The notes below the pieces were generated by a model, which searched no databases, was not told where the DNA came from, and saw only the letters and a program-made list of their open reading frames with translations. Positions 1 through 7,260 of a stretch of 8,463 bases of DNA are shown here, in pieces. The DNA is from Chloroflexota bacterium (lineage in GTDB: Bacteria > Chloroflexota > Anaerolineae > J102): the NCBI GenBank assembly GCA_013152695.1, contig JAADFV010000055.1:1-8463 (forward strand). Direction: 5' to 3'. Each line of letters starts with the position of its first letter. Positions within the stretch are counted from its first letter, which is position 1. The translations under genes and the position numbers were made by a program.

Positions 1-33
1 TCCGGTTTACAGGTTTTCCGGGTTACGGATGGT

Positions 34-81
34 CTGTGCGCAGATTATTTTCATCATAATGGGCGTGCGCTTTGCGCACAG
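34..81. repeat. overlapping inverted repeats in the alr 3' flank
   Basis: A 9-bp inverted repeat, CTGTGCGCA at 34-42 and TGCGCACAG at 73-81, flanks a 30-nt spacer. A competing short hairpin, GTGCGC-TTT-GCGCAC, sits at 65-79 and shares the right arm. No gene is visible in positions 1-179; the one open frame over 29-235 runs into alr and has no recognisable protein character. The repeats could be part of an operon-end structure or of the 3' end of whatever lies to the left. Confidence 0.35.
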
Positions 82-94
82 TTCATCTGTTTTG

Positions 95-160
95 AAAAAA
101 TCCCTGTTAGCGGCGACGGGCGCTTTTTACCCTGTTTACTCCGCAAATACGCACGCTAAC
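95..160 (-). terminator. possible terminator downstream of alr
   Basis: On the minus strand, 20 nt past the alr stop, a 7-bp inverted repeat pairs GTTAGCG (plus-strand 106-112) with CGCTAAC (154-160) across 41 nt. It is followed by six consecutive T residues on the minus strand (plus-strand A95-A100). The loop is long and a few bases separate stem and T-run, so this is not a textbook intrinsic terminator. Its position at the end of the operon is the main argument for it. Confidence 0.3.
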
Positions 161-179
161 CAGGATTGCACGAGAAATC

Positions 180-1313
180 TCAAGGATCCATTACGATCAC
201 GCTCAGTCGGGGGCGCGGTAAAAGGCTGGTCGTGACTTCGTAGTTGATGGTTTCGGCCCAGGCGGCTACATCTTCGGCGCTGATGCGGGCGTCGCCCTGT
301 CTGCCGATGAGAACCACTTCATCCCCCGTCTGCACGCCCTCGATGTCGCTAATATCGACGATAATGTTATCCATGCAGACACGGCCGCGGATGGGGGCAC
401 GTTGTCCATGAATGAGTACCTGGCCCCGATTGGAAAGCAGGCGGTGGATGCCATCGCCATAGCCGATGGGAATCAGTGCCACAGCCGTGGGACGAGAGGT
501 GATGAAGGTGCGGCCATAGCTGATGCTTGCGCCTGCCGGCAAGGTGCGCACGCGCCCCACATGACTCTTGAGGGAAAGGGCGGGGCGCAAAGAAAGGTCG
601 GTGCTCACTTCGGCGGAAGGGTAGAGCCCGTAGATAGCAATACCAGGCCGCACCGCATTCAAATAAGTGTCTGGGAGATCGAGAATAGCGGCGCTATTGG
701 CCGCGTGCAGCAAGGGGATTTCGTACTTACTCGACACCACCTCTGCTACCTGCTTAAAAAGGGCAAACTGATTCCATGCATAGTCCTTGTCTCGCTCGTC
801 TGCCGTGGCAAAATGCGTCCACAAGCCCTCCAGCACCAGCCGCGGATATCGTTCAAGCGTCGTCAAAAAGGGCTGCACTTCCTCGGGGAGAAGGCCAAAG
901 CGACCCATGCCCGTATCCACCTTGACATGCACCTTGATGCGTTTACCGGCGTCCTCTGCTTGTTGCGATAGCGCCCGCGCAAATGCTACGTCATTCACGG
1001 TCATCGTCAAGTCGTAGGCCACGGCGGCCTCGGCTTCGGCCGGCAGATGGTAGCCCATGACGAGGATGGGGGCGCGAATACCGGCCTGGCGCAGGGCCAC
1101 CCCTTCGGCGATGCGGGCCACGGCCAGGCGCGTGGCACCCGCGGCCAAAGCCGTTCGCGAGACGGGAATGGCACCATGCCCATATGCATTGGCCTTGACC
1201 ACGGCCATCAGTTCCACGTCTGTACCGACGCGTGCTTTCAGCGCTGCCACGTTGTGAGCGATGGCGCCTAAATCAATGAAAATGGTGTTGGTTGTGGGCG
1301 GGGGGAGAGACAT
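180..1313 (-). CDS. alr: alanine racemase
   Basis: PLP-dependent alanine racemase, interconverting L- and D-alanine in the cytoplasm and supplying D-Ala for peptidoglycan. The family landmarks are all visible (numbering from a TTG three codons upstream): AVVKANAYGHG with the PLP lysine at K43, KVDTGMGRFG with conserved R141, HAANSAA near 206-212, RPGIAIYG near 225-232, the catalytic tyrosine in SISYGRTF at Y269, and GRVCMDN at 313-319. The length of about 377 residues is normal for the family. The ATG at 1313 is preferred; an in-frame TTG at 1322 directly abuts the livF stop and would add three residues. Neither start has a good Shine-Dalgarno sequence, so translation may be coupled to livF, whose stop lies 9 nt upstream. 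It is the last gene of the liv operon. A catabolic or broad-specificity role linked to transport is possible, but only inferred from position. Confidence 0.95.
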   Translation of the reverse strand: MSLPPPTTNTIFIDLGAIAHNVAALKARVGTDVELMAVVKANAYGHGAIPVSRTALAAGATRLAVARIAEGVALRQAGIRAPILVMGYHLPAEAEAAVAYDLTMTVNDVAFARALSQQAEDAGKRIKVHVKVDTGMGRFGLLPEEVQPFLTTLERYPRLVLEGLWTHFATADERDKDYAWNQFALFKQVAEVVSSKYEIPLLHAANSAAILDLPDTYLNAVRPGIAIYGLYPSAEVSTDLSLRPALSLKSHVGRVRTLPAGASISYGRTFITSRPTAVALIPIGYGDGIHRLLSNRGQVLIHGQRAPIRGRVCMDNIIVDISDIEGVQTGDEVVLIGRQGDARISAEDVAAWAETINYEVTTSLLPRPRLSVIVMDP

Positions 1314-1322
1314 AGGACGCAA

Positions 1323-2033
1323 TCACGCACCCAGATAGGCTTTCTTGACGTCGGGATTGTTAAGAAGCTCCGCACTGGGGCCGGCGAGAACGATTCGCCC
1401 GGTTTCCAGCACGTAACCGCGGCTGGCAAATTTGAGGGCGAGACGGGCGTTTTGTTCTACCAGGAGAATGGTCGTGCCCTCGCGGTTGATATTTTCCAGG
1501 GCCTTGAACATGTCCATCATCAAGAGGGGAGCCAGGCCCATGGAGGGCTCATCCAGGATCATCACTTTGCGCGCGGTCATGAAAGCACGGGCGACGGCCA
1601 GCATCTGTTGTTCGCCGCCGCTGAGGGTACCTCCTTTTTGGGAAATACGTTCCTTTAAGCGCGGAAAGACCGTAAACATGTACTCGAGATCGCGCTTGAT
1701 GTTTTCCTTGTCGCTGCGAGCATAGGTGGCAAGCTGCAAGTTTTCCATAACCGTGAGGTTGCCGAAAATACGGCGACCTTCCGGCACGTGGGCGATACCC
1801 AGTTCGCTCACGACCTTTTCCGGGGGATAGTGGAGGATGCTTTTCCCTTCGAACAAGATATCGCCCTCCTTTACCGGTACGATGCGTGAAATGGCTCGCA
1901 GTGTGGTGCTTTTGCCGGCGCCATTAGCACCGATGATGCAGATAATCTCGCCCTGGTCGACATCGAAGGAGATGCCTTGTAGGGCCTTGATGTGGCCGTA
2001 AGAAACATGCAGGTTTTTCACTGAAAGTAACAT
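1323..2033 (-). CDS. livF: branched-chain amino-acid ABC transporter ATP-binding protein LivF
   Basis: Second ATPase of the high-affinity branched-chain amino-acid importer, working at the cytoplasmic face with LivG on the LivH/LivM channel. The 236-residue protein has Walker A GANGAGKST at 35-43, the LivF-type HVPEGRRIF segment at 82-90, signature LSGGEQQ at 137-143, Walker B VMILDEPSMGLAP with D161/E162, and LLVEQNA at 190-196, where LivF proteins carry Gln instead of the H-loop His. The ATG at 2033 is chosen because it begins the family homology and has a strong GAGGAGGT ribosome-binding site (plus-strand 2043-2050) with 9-nt spacing. A longer reading frame extends back into livG, but that part is livG read out of frame. 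Start and livG stop share one base (TGATG), indicating translational coupling. Confidence 0.97.
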   Translation of the reverse strand: MLLSVKNLHVSYGHIKALQGISFDVDQGEIICIIGANGAGKSTTLRAISRIVPVKEGDILFEGKSILHYPPEKVVSELGIAHVPEGRRIFGNLTVMENLQLATYARSDKENIKRDLEYMFTVFPRLKERISQKGGTLSGGEQQMLAVARAFMTARKVMILDEPSMGLAPLLMMDMFKALENINREGTTILLVEQNARLALKFASRGYVLETGRIVLAGPSAELLNNPDVKKAYLGA

Positions 2034-2803
2034 CAGCTCTCGACCTCCTCGCCCAGATATGCTTCGATGACCTTGGGATTGTTCTGAATTTCTGCGGGTG
2101 TTCCTTCGGCAATAACCTCTCCAAACACCAACGTTTGGATGTGCTCCGAAAGCTCCATGACGAATTTCATGCGATGTTCGATGAGAAAGATAGCCAGTCC
2201 CAGTTCTTGATGAACATGACGGATGATGTCCATCATTTCGCTGAGTTCTTCCGGATTCATACCGGCTGTCGGTTCGTCCAGGAACAATATTTGAGGCTCG
2301 ATCGCCAGGGCCCGCGCCATTTCGACCCGGCGCTGCATGCCATAAGGCAGATTGACGACCAGCTCTTCGGCCAGGTTGTACACACCCATCATATCCAACA
2401 GTCGTCGCGCCGTTTCTTCCGATTGGGCTTCTTCGCGGCGCCTTTTGGGCGTGTCGAAAAAGGCACCGATGAGACCATAGCTCAGGCGGGAATAACGGGC
2501 CATCATGACGTGCTCCAGCACGCTCATGTGGCGCCACAGACGCAAATTTTGGAATGTGCGGCCCAGGCCCATGGCTGCTATTTTGTAGGGAGGGAGTCCG
2601 ACGATGTTGTGGCCATTAAGCAGCACTTCTCCTTCGGTGGGACGGTAAATTCCTGTAATCAGGTTGAAAATCGTGGACTTTCCCGCACCATTAGGGCCAA
2701 TAAGTCCCCGAATTTCTCCCTTTTCGATGGTGAGATTGAAATCATATACGGCACGCAGCCCCCCAAAGTAGTGTGTCATGTGTTTAACTTCAAGAAGTGG
2801 CAT
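2033..2803 (-). CDS. livG: branched-chain amino-acid ABC transporter ATP-binding protein LivG
   Basis: First ATPase of the LIV importer, 256 residues, typical for LivG. Visible motifs: Walker [10 protein letters not shown] at 36-44, Q-loop GRTFQN around Q85, the LivG-type signature LPYGMQRR at 152-159, Walker [14 protein letters not shown] with D176/E177, and a proper H-loop histidine in LIEHRM at H210. A Shine-Dalgarno sequence (AAGGAGGGA on the minus strand) lies a few bases before the ATG. The start lies inside the 3' end of livM (14-nt overlap) and the stop overlaps the livF ATG by one base, so the two ATPases should be made together and in step with LivM. All catalytic motifs are intact. 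Confidence 0.97.
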   Translation of the reverse strand: MPLLEVKHMTHYFGGLRAVYDFNLTIEKGEIRGLIGPNGAGKSTIFNLITGIYRPTEGEVLLNGHNIVGLPPYKIAAMGLGRTFQNLRLWRHMSVLEHVMMARYSRLSYGLIGAFFDTPKRRREEAQSEETARRLLDMMGVYNLAEELVVNLPYGMQRRVEMARALAIEPQILFLDEPTAGMNPEELSEMMDIIRHVHQELGLAIFLIEHRMKFVMELSEHIQTLVFGEVIAEGTPAEIQNNPKVIEAYLGEEVES

Positions 2804-4148
2804 CGTCTCCCTCCTTCATGGTTTTGGGTTTGACAATGTCGGCAATGTCGAATTCGCGGAAGGCAATCAAGCCCGTGGGGCGATAGATCATGACCAGAAT
2901 GAGAATGAGAGGGATGACAATCCATTTGTAGAGCTCGAGGGGGCGGAGGGCCTCACTCAGCAGGTTCATACTCACGGCGCCAACGATGGAGCCCAATACC
3001 GAATTCAGACCGCCAAAGTAGACCATGGCCAGAACCTCGGCCAGTTTTTGCAGGCCGAAGGAGCCAGGATTGATGTAGCGCAGGACGTGGGCCAGTAGAC
3101 CACCGGCTACTCCAGCCCAGAAGGCGCCGAAAAGAAAGGCGGTCATCTTGGTTTTGCGAGTATTTACGGTCATGGCATCGGCCGCGAGTTCGTCGTCACG
3201 TACGGCGTTCAGGGCTTTGCCAAAGGTGGAGCGTACGAAGTTGTTGATAATCCAAATGCCGAGAATCATCCAGAAGAAAATGGTAGGCAAAGTGGCCAGG
3301 TCGGGTTGCCCGCCTAATCCGCGCGGGCCGCCCACAAATTCTAGATTCTCGATGAAGCTCTTGACAATGAACATGAATGCCAGGGAGATGATGGCCAGGT
3401 AATCGCCGCGCGTTTGAAACGAGGGAATGGCTACAACCAAGGCGCTTACCGCCGCCGCCGCTCCGCCCAAAAGAAGGGCAAGCGGAAAGAGGAAGGGTGC
3501 CAGGGCGGCCGGTAATCTGGCAGCGCCAAAGAACGAGCTATCGGTAAACATGGCAATGGTGAAGACCGAGGCCGTATAAGCCCCCACAGCAATGAAACCA
3601 GGATGCGAAGTGGAGAATTCTCCCATGTAGCCATTGATGACATTGAGACTGAGCGTAACGAGGACGGCGATGAGCGTCAGTCTTGTTACCAATTCGCGAT
3701 ATGTACTTGTGCCTGTCCACACCCAAAGGAGGAGATAAAGGAGTACGATGTGAACGAGAACGGAGAGCAGCACCGAGCGACGGTAAAGGAGTTCGGAAAG
3801 TTTATTGGTAAGGCCCATGAAGAAGTGGGCCAACAACGCAATCGGGATGAGATAGATGAGAAGATCGTAGACAATCACAGCCCCGACGGTGGGAAGATCA
3901 TTGAAAATGAAAGGAAAGCGCAGGCTGGGCCTGGTAAATAGGACGAGGGAGCCGAATATAGCCGGGAGTTTGGAGAGCCCGAGCACGTAGGCGAGTGTCG
4001 CTCCCAGGAATCTTTCCAAAAGCGCCACCACCAAACCGGTCAAGAGCCAGCCTATCGTCGGCACATTTCTGAAATGCGACACGAAACGGCGGAGTACCGG
4101 TCGCCATCCCTCCGTTTGGGTCGAGCGATGAGTGTTTTTTTCTGACAT
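2790..4148 (-). CDS. livM: branched-chain amino-acid ABC transporter permease LivM (long N-terminal form)
   Basis: Integral-membrane permease that pairs with LivH to form the import channel. The family core starts at about residue 155: LNVINGYMGEFSTSHPGFIAVGAYTA at about 168-193, the GGPRGLGG segment at 273-280, and the ATPase-contacting EAA-type loop GKALNAVRDDELAADAM at 310-326, followed by the typical TAFLFGAFWAGVAGGLLAH helix. At 452 residues it is longer than the usual bacterial LivM (about 300-425). The extra N-terminal 150 residues hold several hydrophobic stretches (about 31-57, 86-110, 126-146), so three or more additional membrane helices are likely. Some known LivM proteins also carry an N-terminal extension. 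An AGAGG ribosome-binding site sits 5 nt before the ATG. It overlaps livG by 14 nt but is separated from livH by 246 nt. Confidence 0.96.
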   Translation of the reverse strand: MSEKNTHRSTQTEGWRPVLRRFVSHFRNVPTIGWLLTGLVVALLERFLGATLAYVLGLSKLPAIFGSLVLFTRPSLRFPFIFNDLPTVGAVIVYDLLIYLIPIALLAHFFMGLTNKLSELLYRRSVLLSVLVHIVLLYLLLWVWTGTSTYRELVTRLTLIAVLVTLSLNVINGYMGEFSTSHPGFIAVGAYTASVFTIAMFTDSSFFGAARLPAALAPFLFPLALLLGGAAAAVSALVVAIPSFQTRGDYLAIISLAFMFIVKSFIENLEFVGGPRGLGGQPDLATLPTIFFWMILGIWIINNFVRSTFGKALNAVRDDELAADAMTVNTRKTKMTAFLFGAFWAGVAGGLLAHVLRYINPGSFGLQKLAEVLAMVYFGGLNSVLGSIVGAVSMNLLSEALRPLELYKWIVIPLILILVMIYRPTGLIAFREFDIADIVKPKTMKEGDDATS

Positions 4149-4394
4149 AGCAGCCTCTTGCGTAGATGAAAGAAACTATCTGACTGGATACTGGCGAATA
4201 TGGTCTTGCTTGAGATTCAGGTGGGTTTTCGCAGAATAGCGGGGGATGGGGTAGAAAACGTCGAAGAATTCAAGGCAATTGATGGCTGAAGAGAGCTTGG
4301 CTGAGCGCCATTTTTCTTTTCGCCAGGGGCCAGTATCTGAAGATGAATTCAGCAACCAGGGGGGGATTGACAGGGAGAATCCGGGAAGATGCGA
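4149..4394 (-). other. livH-livM intergenic spacer, no gene seen
   Basis: This gap of 246 nt inside an otherwise tight operon has no open frame with a plausible start signal and protein character. A 9-bp inverted repeat, GATACTGGC at 4187-4195 and GCCAGTATC at 4329-4337, could fold the spacer RNA into a large loop, although a match of this length could occur by chance. No clear internal promoter or T-tailed terminator was found. Confidence 0.5.
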
Positions 4395-5336
4395 TTACAA
4401 GCGGAGTTTCGAAGTATATTCTTCACCAAAGAGCCCGTGCGGTCTGAAGACGAGAATAATGAGAATAATCGAATACGCGATCAAGTCCCGGTAGGTGGAT
4501 GGGAACAGGGTGGCGGAAAAGATTTCGATGAATCCTAAGAGAAAACCAGCAATCGCCGCCCCCTTGATTGAGCCGCGGCCACCGAGAATAGCGGCAACAA
4601 AGGCTTTCCAGCCCACAGTGATGCCCATGTAAGGATCGAGGACAGGGTAGGCGATGCTGTAAAGTACAGCTGCGGCCGCGGCCAGAGCGGAGCCGATGGC
4701 AAAGGTGAGCGAGGCGATCCGATTCAAAGGCACACCCATCAATGGCACGGCCGCAAAATCATAGGCCATGGCGCGCATAGCCATACCCCATTTGGTCTTA
4801 CTGACGAAGAGCTGGAGCAGGATCATCAGGCCGATAGCAACGCCGACAATCAGCACTTTTTTCCAGGAAATCAACACACCTCCCAGGTTGGGCTGGGCTA
4901 GAGCATCGATACCCGCCATCAAGTCGGGGAATTTCATGCGCTGGGCGCCAAAAATGGCAAGAATACCTGTTTCAAGAATAATTCCGATCATTAGGCCGGT
5001 GATCGCTGCCGAGGCGCGAGGCGCATCACGCAGAGGTCGATAGCCGATTCGCTCTACCAGCATTCCCAGGAACGAGGTCAGGAACATTGTAATGAGAATG
5101 GTCAATATCAAAATCAGCCACATCGGTAAAATCAGGGCTCCCGAACCTGCAGCAAACAGAGCCAGGAGGCCGGTAGCCACGAAGAAACCAATATAGGCTC
5201 CCACCATGAAAATATCGCCGTGGGCGAAGTTGAATAACAGGAGAATGCCGTAGACCATGGAGTAGCCCAGGGCGATGAGCGCGTAAAAGCTACCCCACTG
5301 CAGAGCATTGACGACATTTTGAAAGAAGGAAGTCAT
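4395..5336 (-). CDS. livH: branched-chain amino-acid ABC transporter permease LivH
   Basis: Integral-membrane permease partner of LivM, 313 residues, close to the usual LivH length. Family features are clear: an N-terminal GSFYALIALGYSMVYGI helix, LLFNFAHGDIFMVGAY at about 33-48, the ERIGYRPLR loop at 95-103, the ATPase-contacting EAA-type loop TKWGMAMRAMAYDFAAVPLMG at about 181-201, and the C-terminal LVFRPHGLFGE. About eight hydrophobic segments are present. The ATG at 5336 is preferred over the in-frame GTG at 5342: the ribosome-binding site AAGGAG (plus-strand 5342-5347) overlaps that GTG but lies 5 nt ahead of the ATG. It follows livK after about 350 nt containing two hairpins, which suggests the membrane components are made at a lower level than the binding protein. 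Confidence 0.96.
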   Translation of the reverse strand: MTSFFQNVVNALQWGSFYALIALGYSMVYGILLLFNFAHGDIFMVGAYIGFFVATGLLALFAAGSGALILPMWLILILTILITMFLTSFLGMLVERIGYRPLRDAPRASAAITGLMIGIILETGILAIFGAQRMKFPDLMAGIDALAQPNLGGVLISWKKVLIVGVAIGLMILLQLFVSKTKWGMAMRAMAYDFAAVPLMGVPLNRIASLTFAIGSALAAAAAVLYSIAYPVLDPYMGITVGWKAFVAAILGGRGSIKGAAIAGFLLGFIEIFSATLFPSTYRDLIAYSIILIILVFRPHGLFGEEYTSKLRL

Positions 5337-5363
5337 GCTCACTCCTTTTTGTGATTGAATAGG

Positions 5364-5390
5364 CCTTTGTCAGGGGTTTCCTGAGAAAGG
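5364..5390 (-). other. hairpin in the livH leader
   Basis: CCTTTGTCAGG (5364-5374) and CCTGAGAAAGG (5380-5390) form an 11-bp stem with one internal mismatch and a 5-nt loop. It ends 16 nt before the livH ribosome-binding site in the minus-strand transcript. There is no T-run after it, so it is more likely an RNA-stability or translation-affecting structure than a terminator. Confidence 0.55.
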
Positions 5391-5555
5391 AAAGTAATGG
5401 AGGCTGGTGAATTCACCTTCTACCACAGTTTCCTGCAGACTTTCACAGAAAAGGAGGATAAGAGGGAGAAAATCTACAGAATCCAGACACGCTGTGGCCA
5501 ATAAGGACGTAATTCAAAGCCAATCCTATTTTCGCCAGACTCCGGGAATGTATTG

Positions 5556-5595
5556 AAACAGGGCTTCCCTTCCAAAGGTAAGAAAAGCCCTGTTT
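5556..5595 (-). terminator. intercistronic hairpin after livK (partial terminator or 3' stabiliser)
   Basis: A perfect 11-bp inverted repeat, AAACAGGGCTT at 5556-5566 and AAGCCCTGTTT at 5585-5595, has an 18-nt loop that can extend the stem partly. It lies about 92 nt past the livK stop. The stem ends in TTT on either strand, but only a weak T-rich tail follows (CAATACATT on the minus strand). This suits an attenuating or 3'-protecting hairpin that lets some transcription through to livH. Such elements are known between binding-protein and permease genes of importer operons. Confidence 0.6.
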
Positions 5596-5687
5596 ATTGT
5601 TGTGGCCGGCATCTTCGCCTGAGCCAAAATCAGTCAATCAAGACGAGGACAGGAAACATGGGCAGATATTTGCCCCGGGTCAGATGG

Positions 5688-6866
5688 CTACATTCCTTCG
5701 GGACAAACCTGTTTGTAGAATTCAAATTCGCCTTGATCGTTGATATGGACAATTACAGCGCATTTGATAGGATCACCCTGATCGTTGAAGCTCATTTTGC
5801 CAGTGATACCATTGAAATCTTTGATGTTCGCCATGGCGTCACGCACGCATTGGCGGTCTTTGCTAATATCACCTGTAATTGTGCCACAATCTTGAATAGC
5901 CTTTTTCACAATGTTCAGCGCATCCCAGGTCAAGGCTCCTACATCGTCTGGCACATAACCATACTTGGCGTTGTAGCGGTCGATGAATTCTTTGGTCGCA
6001 CCTTTGGCGCCTTTGGCGACGTAGTGGGTGCTAAAATAGTTGTCATAGCAATCGGCGCCACACAGCTTGGTGAGCTCGGCCGAGCCCCAGCTATCGCTCC
6101 CGAGAATCGGCTTGTCCCAGCCCAATTCGTGCGCCTGAGGTACAATGAGTGCTACTTCGTTATAGTACTGGGGTAGGAAGAGCACATCAGCTCCCGAATC
6201 TTTGATCTTGGTCAACTGTGCACTGAAATCTGCATCCTTGGTCGTAAAGCTTTCGAAGGCCACGACTGATCCCGGTCCATGAATATCTTCCCAGGCCTTT
6301 TTGAAATACTCGGCCAAACCTTTGGGGTAGTCGCTGGCCACGTCATAGAGCACAGCTGCTTTTTTCGCCCCAAACTCTTCCGTCGCAAACTTGGCAAGCA
6401 CCGGGCCCTGGAAGGGATCCAGGAAGGGGGTACGGAACACCCACGGGCGGTCCAAGGTCGTCTTGGGATTGGTAGACCAGGGACTGATCATTGGTGTTTT
6501 CAGATCGTTGGCCACGCCACCGGCTGGTACTGCCTGCTTTGAGGATTGCGGTCCGACGATGACCAGCACTTCATCTTGAGTGATGAGCTTGGTGTTAGCT
6601 TTGGCTGCTGATTCCGCCTTAGATTCGTTGTCTTCAATGACCAACTCCACTTTATACGGTTTACCTCCCACTTCCAGTTCTGGATTATCCTCCAGCCACA
6701 ATTCTGCCGCATACTTTGTCCCTTCGCCTACTTTGGGGATGTCTCCGGTGAGGGGGGCGTTGATTCCGATTTTGATCGTTCCTGTACCCTGTGGAGGGGC
6801 GCAGGCGGCCAGCAAAGTCGTGACAGCCACCAAGAGAATGAAAACAAAAACAGCGCGCTTGGACAT
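5688..6866 (-). CDS. livK: branched-chain amino-acid ABC transporter substrate-binding lipoprotein
   Basis: Extracytoplasmic binding protein (type 1 periplasmic-binding fold, Leu/Ile/Val-binding family) that captures substrate and hands it to LivH/LivM. The 392-residue precursor begins with a lipoprotein signal: MSKR, a hydrophobic stretch at 5-19, then lipobox LAAC with lipidated Cys22, and a short PPQGTGT linker. The mature domain opens IKIGINAPLTGDIPKVG (31-47). The ligand-site region VGPQSSKQAVPAGGVAN (104-120) and PMISPWSTNP (125-134) follows the family pattern. Six further cysteines (269, 273, 327, 340, 369, 388) lie in the C-terminal third and could form disulfides. A strong AAGGAGGT ribosome-binding site (plus-strand 6872-6879) precedes the ATG by 5 nt. 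It is first in the operon. The exact substrate cannot be read from sequence; leucine-type, other neutral amino acids or amides are all possible. Confidence 0.95.
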   Translation of the reverse strand: MSKRAVFVFILLVAVTTLLAACAPPQGTGTIKIGINAPLTGDIPKVGEGTKYAAELWLEDNPELEVGGKPYKVELVIEDNESKAESAAKANTKLITQDEVLVIVGPQSSKQAVPAGGVANDLKTPMISPWSTNPKTTLDRPWVFRTPFLDPFQGPVLAKFATEEFGAKKAAVLYDVASDYPKGLAEYFKKAWEDIHGPGSVVAFESFTTKDADFSAQLTKIKDSGADVLFLPQYYNEVALIVPQAHELGWDKPILGSDSWGSAELTKLCGADCYDNYFSTHYVAKGAKGATKEFIDRYNAKYGYVPDDVGALTWDALNIVKKAIQDCGTITGDISKDRQCVRDAMANIKDFNGITGKMSFNDQGDPIKCAVIVHINDQGEFEFYKQVCPEGM

Positions 6867-6963
6867 GTCTAACCTCCTTGAAGAAAGAGCGCCTCGAAAA
6901 TCCAGCGTGTATTTTCATTCAAGTCACCGTGCACGCCGAATATTCTAAGCGTGGGCAAAAACC

Positions 6964-6979
6964 TCTTCATCGTTGAAGA
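6964..6979 (-). other. small hairpin in the predicted livK leader
   Basis: TCTTCA-TCGT-TGAAGA forms a 6-bp stem with a tetraloop, within the leader transcribed from the predicted livK promoter. No function can be assigned. It could also be a DNA-level dyad for a regulator. Confidence 0.35.
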
Positions 6980-6985
6980 TGGCGA

Positions 6986-7023
6986 GTTGATGCTGACAAG
7001 TCTAGCACAAGCATCGGATCAAC
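6986..7023. promoter_or_regulatory. dyad over the livK -10 region, candidate operator
   Basis: Two nested inverted repeats surround the predicted livK -10: GTTGAT (6986-6991) with ATCAAC (7018-7023), and GATGCT (6989-6994) with AGCATC (7010-7015), the latter centred on 7002. TTGAT/ATCAA resembles FNR-type half-sites, but the spacing is far wider than a standard 4-nt-spaced FNR site. It would sit where a bound protein blocks RNA polymerase. Assignment to any regulator is inference. Confidence 0.3.
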
Positions 7024-7028
7024 GCCAA
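6999..7028 (-). promoter_or_regulatory. predicted sigma-70-type promoter for livK
   Basis: On the minus strand, TTGGCG (plus-strand 7023-7028) is followed after 18 nt by TAGACT (6999-7004), with an upstream TGTGC giving an extended -10. Transcription would start near 6992, leaving a leader of about 125 nt. The layout matches the divergent regulator promoter closely. A second, weaker possibility is TGAAGA with TAGAAT (6942-6947) at 16-nt spacing. Confidence 0.45.
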
Positions 7029-7091
7029 ATTACTAGGCGGGAGGGAGACTGTATCCGTTTAGTCGCTGGTGCACGAAAAATATGCTGATTA

Positions 7092-7125
7092 AAGTGCGTC
7101 GCACCTGCCGAGGTGCGACGCACTT
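7092..7125. repeat. perfect 15-bp inverted repeat in the divergent intergenic region
   Basis: AAGTGCGTCGCACCT (7092-7106), a GCCG loop, and AGGTGCGACGCACTT (7111-7125) form a perfect 15-bp hairpin. Each arm is itself nearly palindromic (GTGCG-T-CGCAC and GTGCG-A-CGCAC), so the element can fold as one long or two short hairpins. No T-run follows on either strand, which argues against a simple terminator. It looks like a REP-type dispersed palindrome or a protein-binding site between the divergent promoters. Confidence 0.85.
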
Positions 7126-7260
7126 GGCCCACGCCGGCTAAATTGATACAGTGTCGGCGGGACGGGGATACGTTTTACAGAAGTGGGGTGATTACACCGA
7201 GTCAGACTTGCTTACCCTCCCCCCGCCAATGCCAGAGAGGGCTTTAGTCAGATTCCGGCG

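Noticed and set aside
402..971. 189-residue open frame on the plus strand
   Set aside because: Antisense to the catalytic half of alr, low-complexity composition and no family motifs.
2034..2537. 168-residue N-terminal extension of livF in the same frame
   Set aside because: It overlaps livG completely in another frame, has no ABC-protein character, and the ATG at 2033 has a strong ribosome-binding site and starts the family homology.
2135..2833. 232-residue open frame on the plus strand
   Set aside because: Fully antisense to livG, whose Walker A, signature and Walker B motifs are all intact; no independent protein character.
4279..4494. 71-residue open frame on the plus strand across the livH-livM gap
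   Set aside because: Half of it is antisense to livH, with no ribosome-binding site and no recognisable motif.
5553..6176. 207-residue open frame on the plus strand
   Set aside because: Antisense to livK, with no recognisable domain; its 5' end lies in the intercistronic hairpin. The codon pattern follows livK on the other strand.
7092..7125. The palindrome as a CRISPR repeat or simple terminator
   Set aside because: Only one copy in the window with no spacer array, and no T-run follows on either strand.
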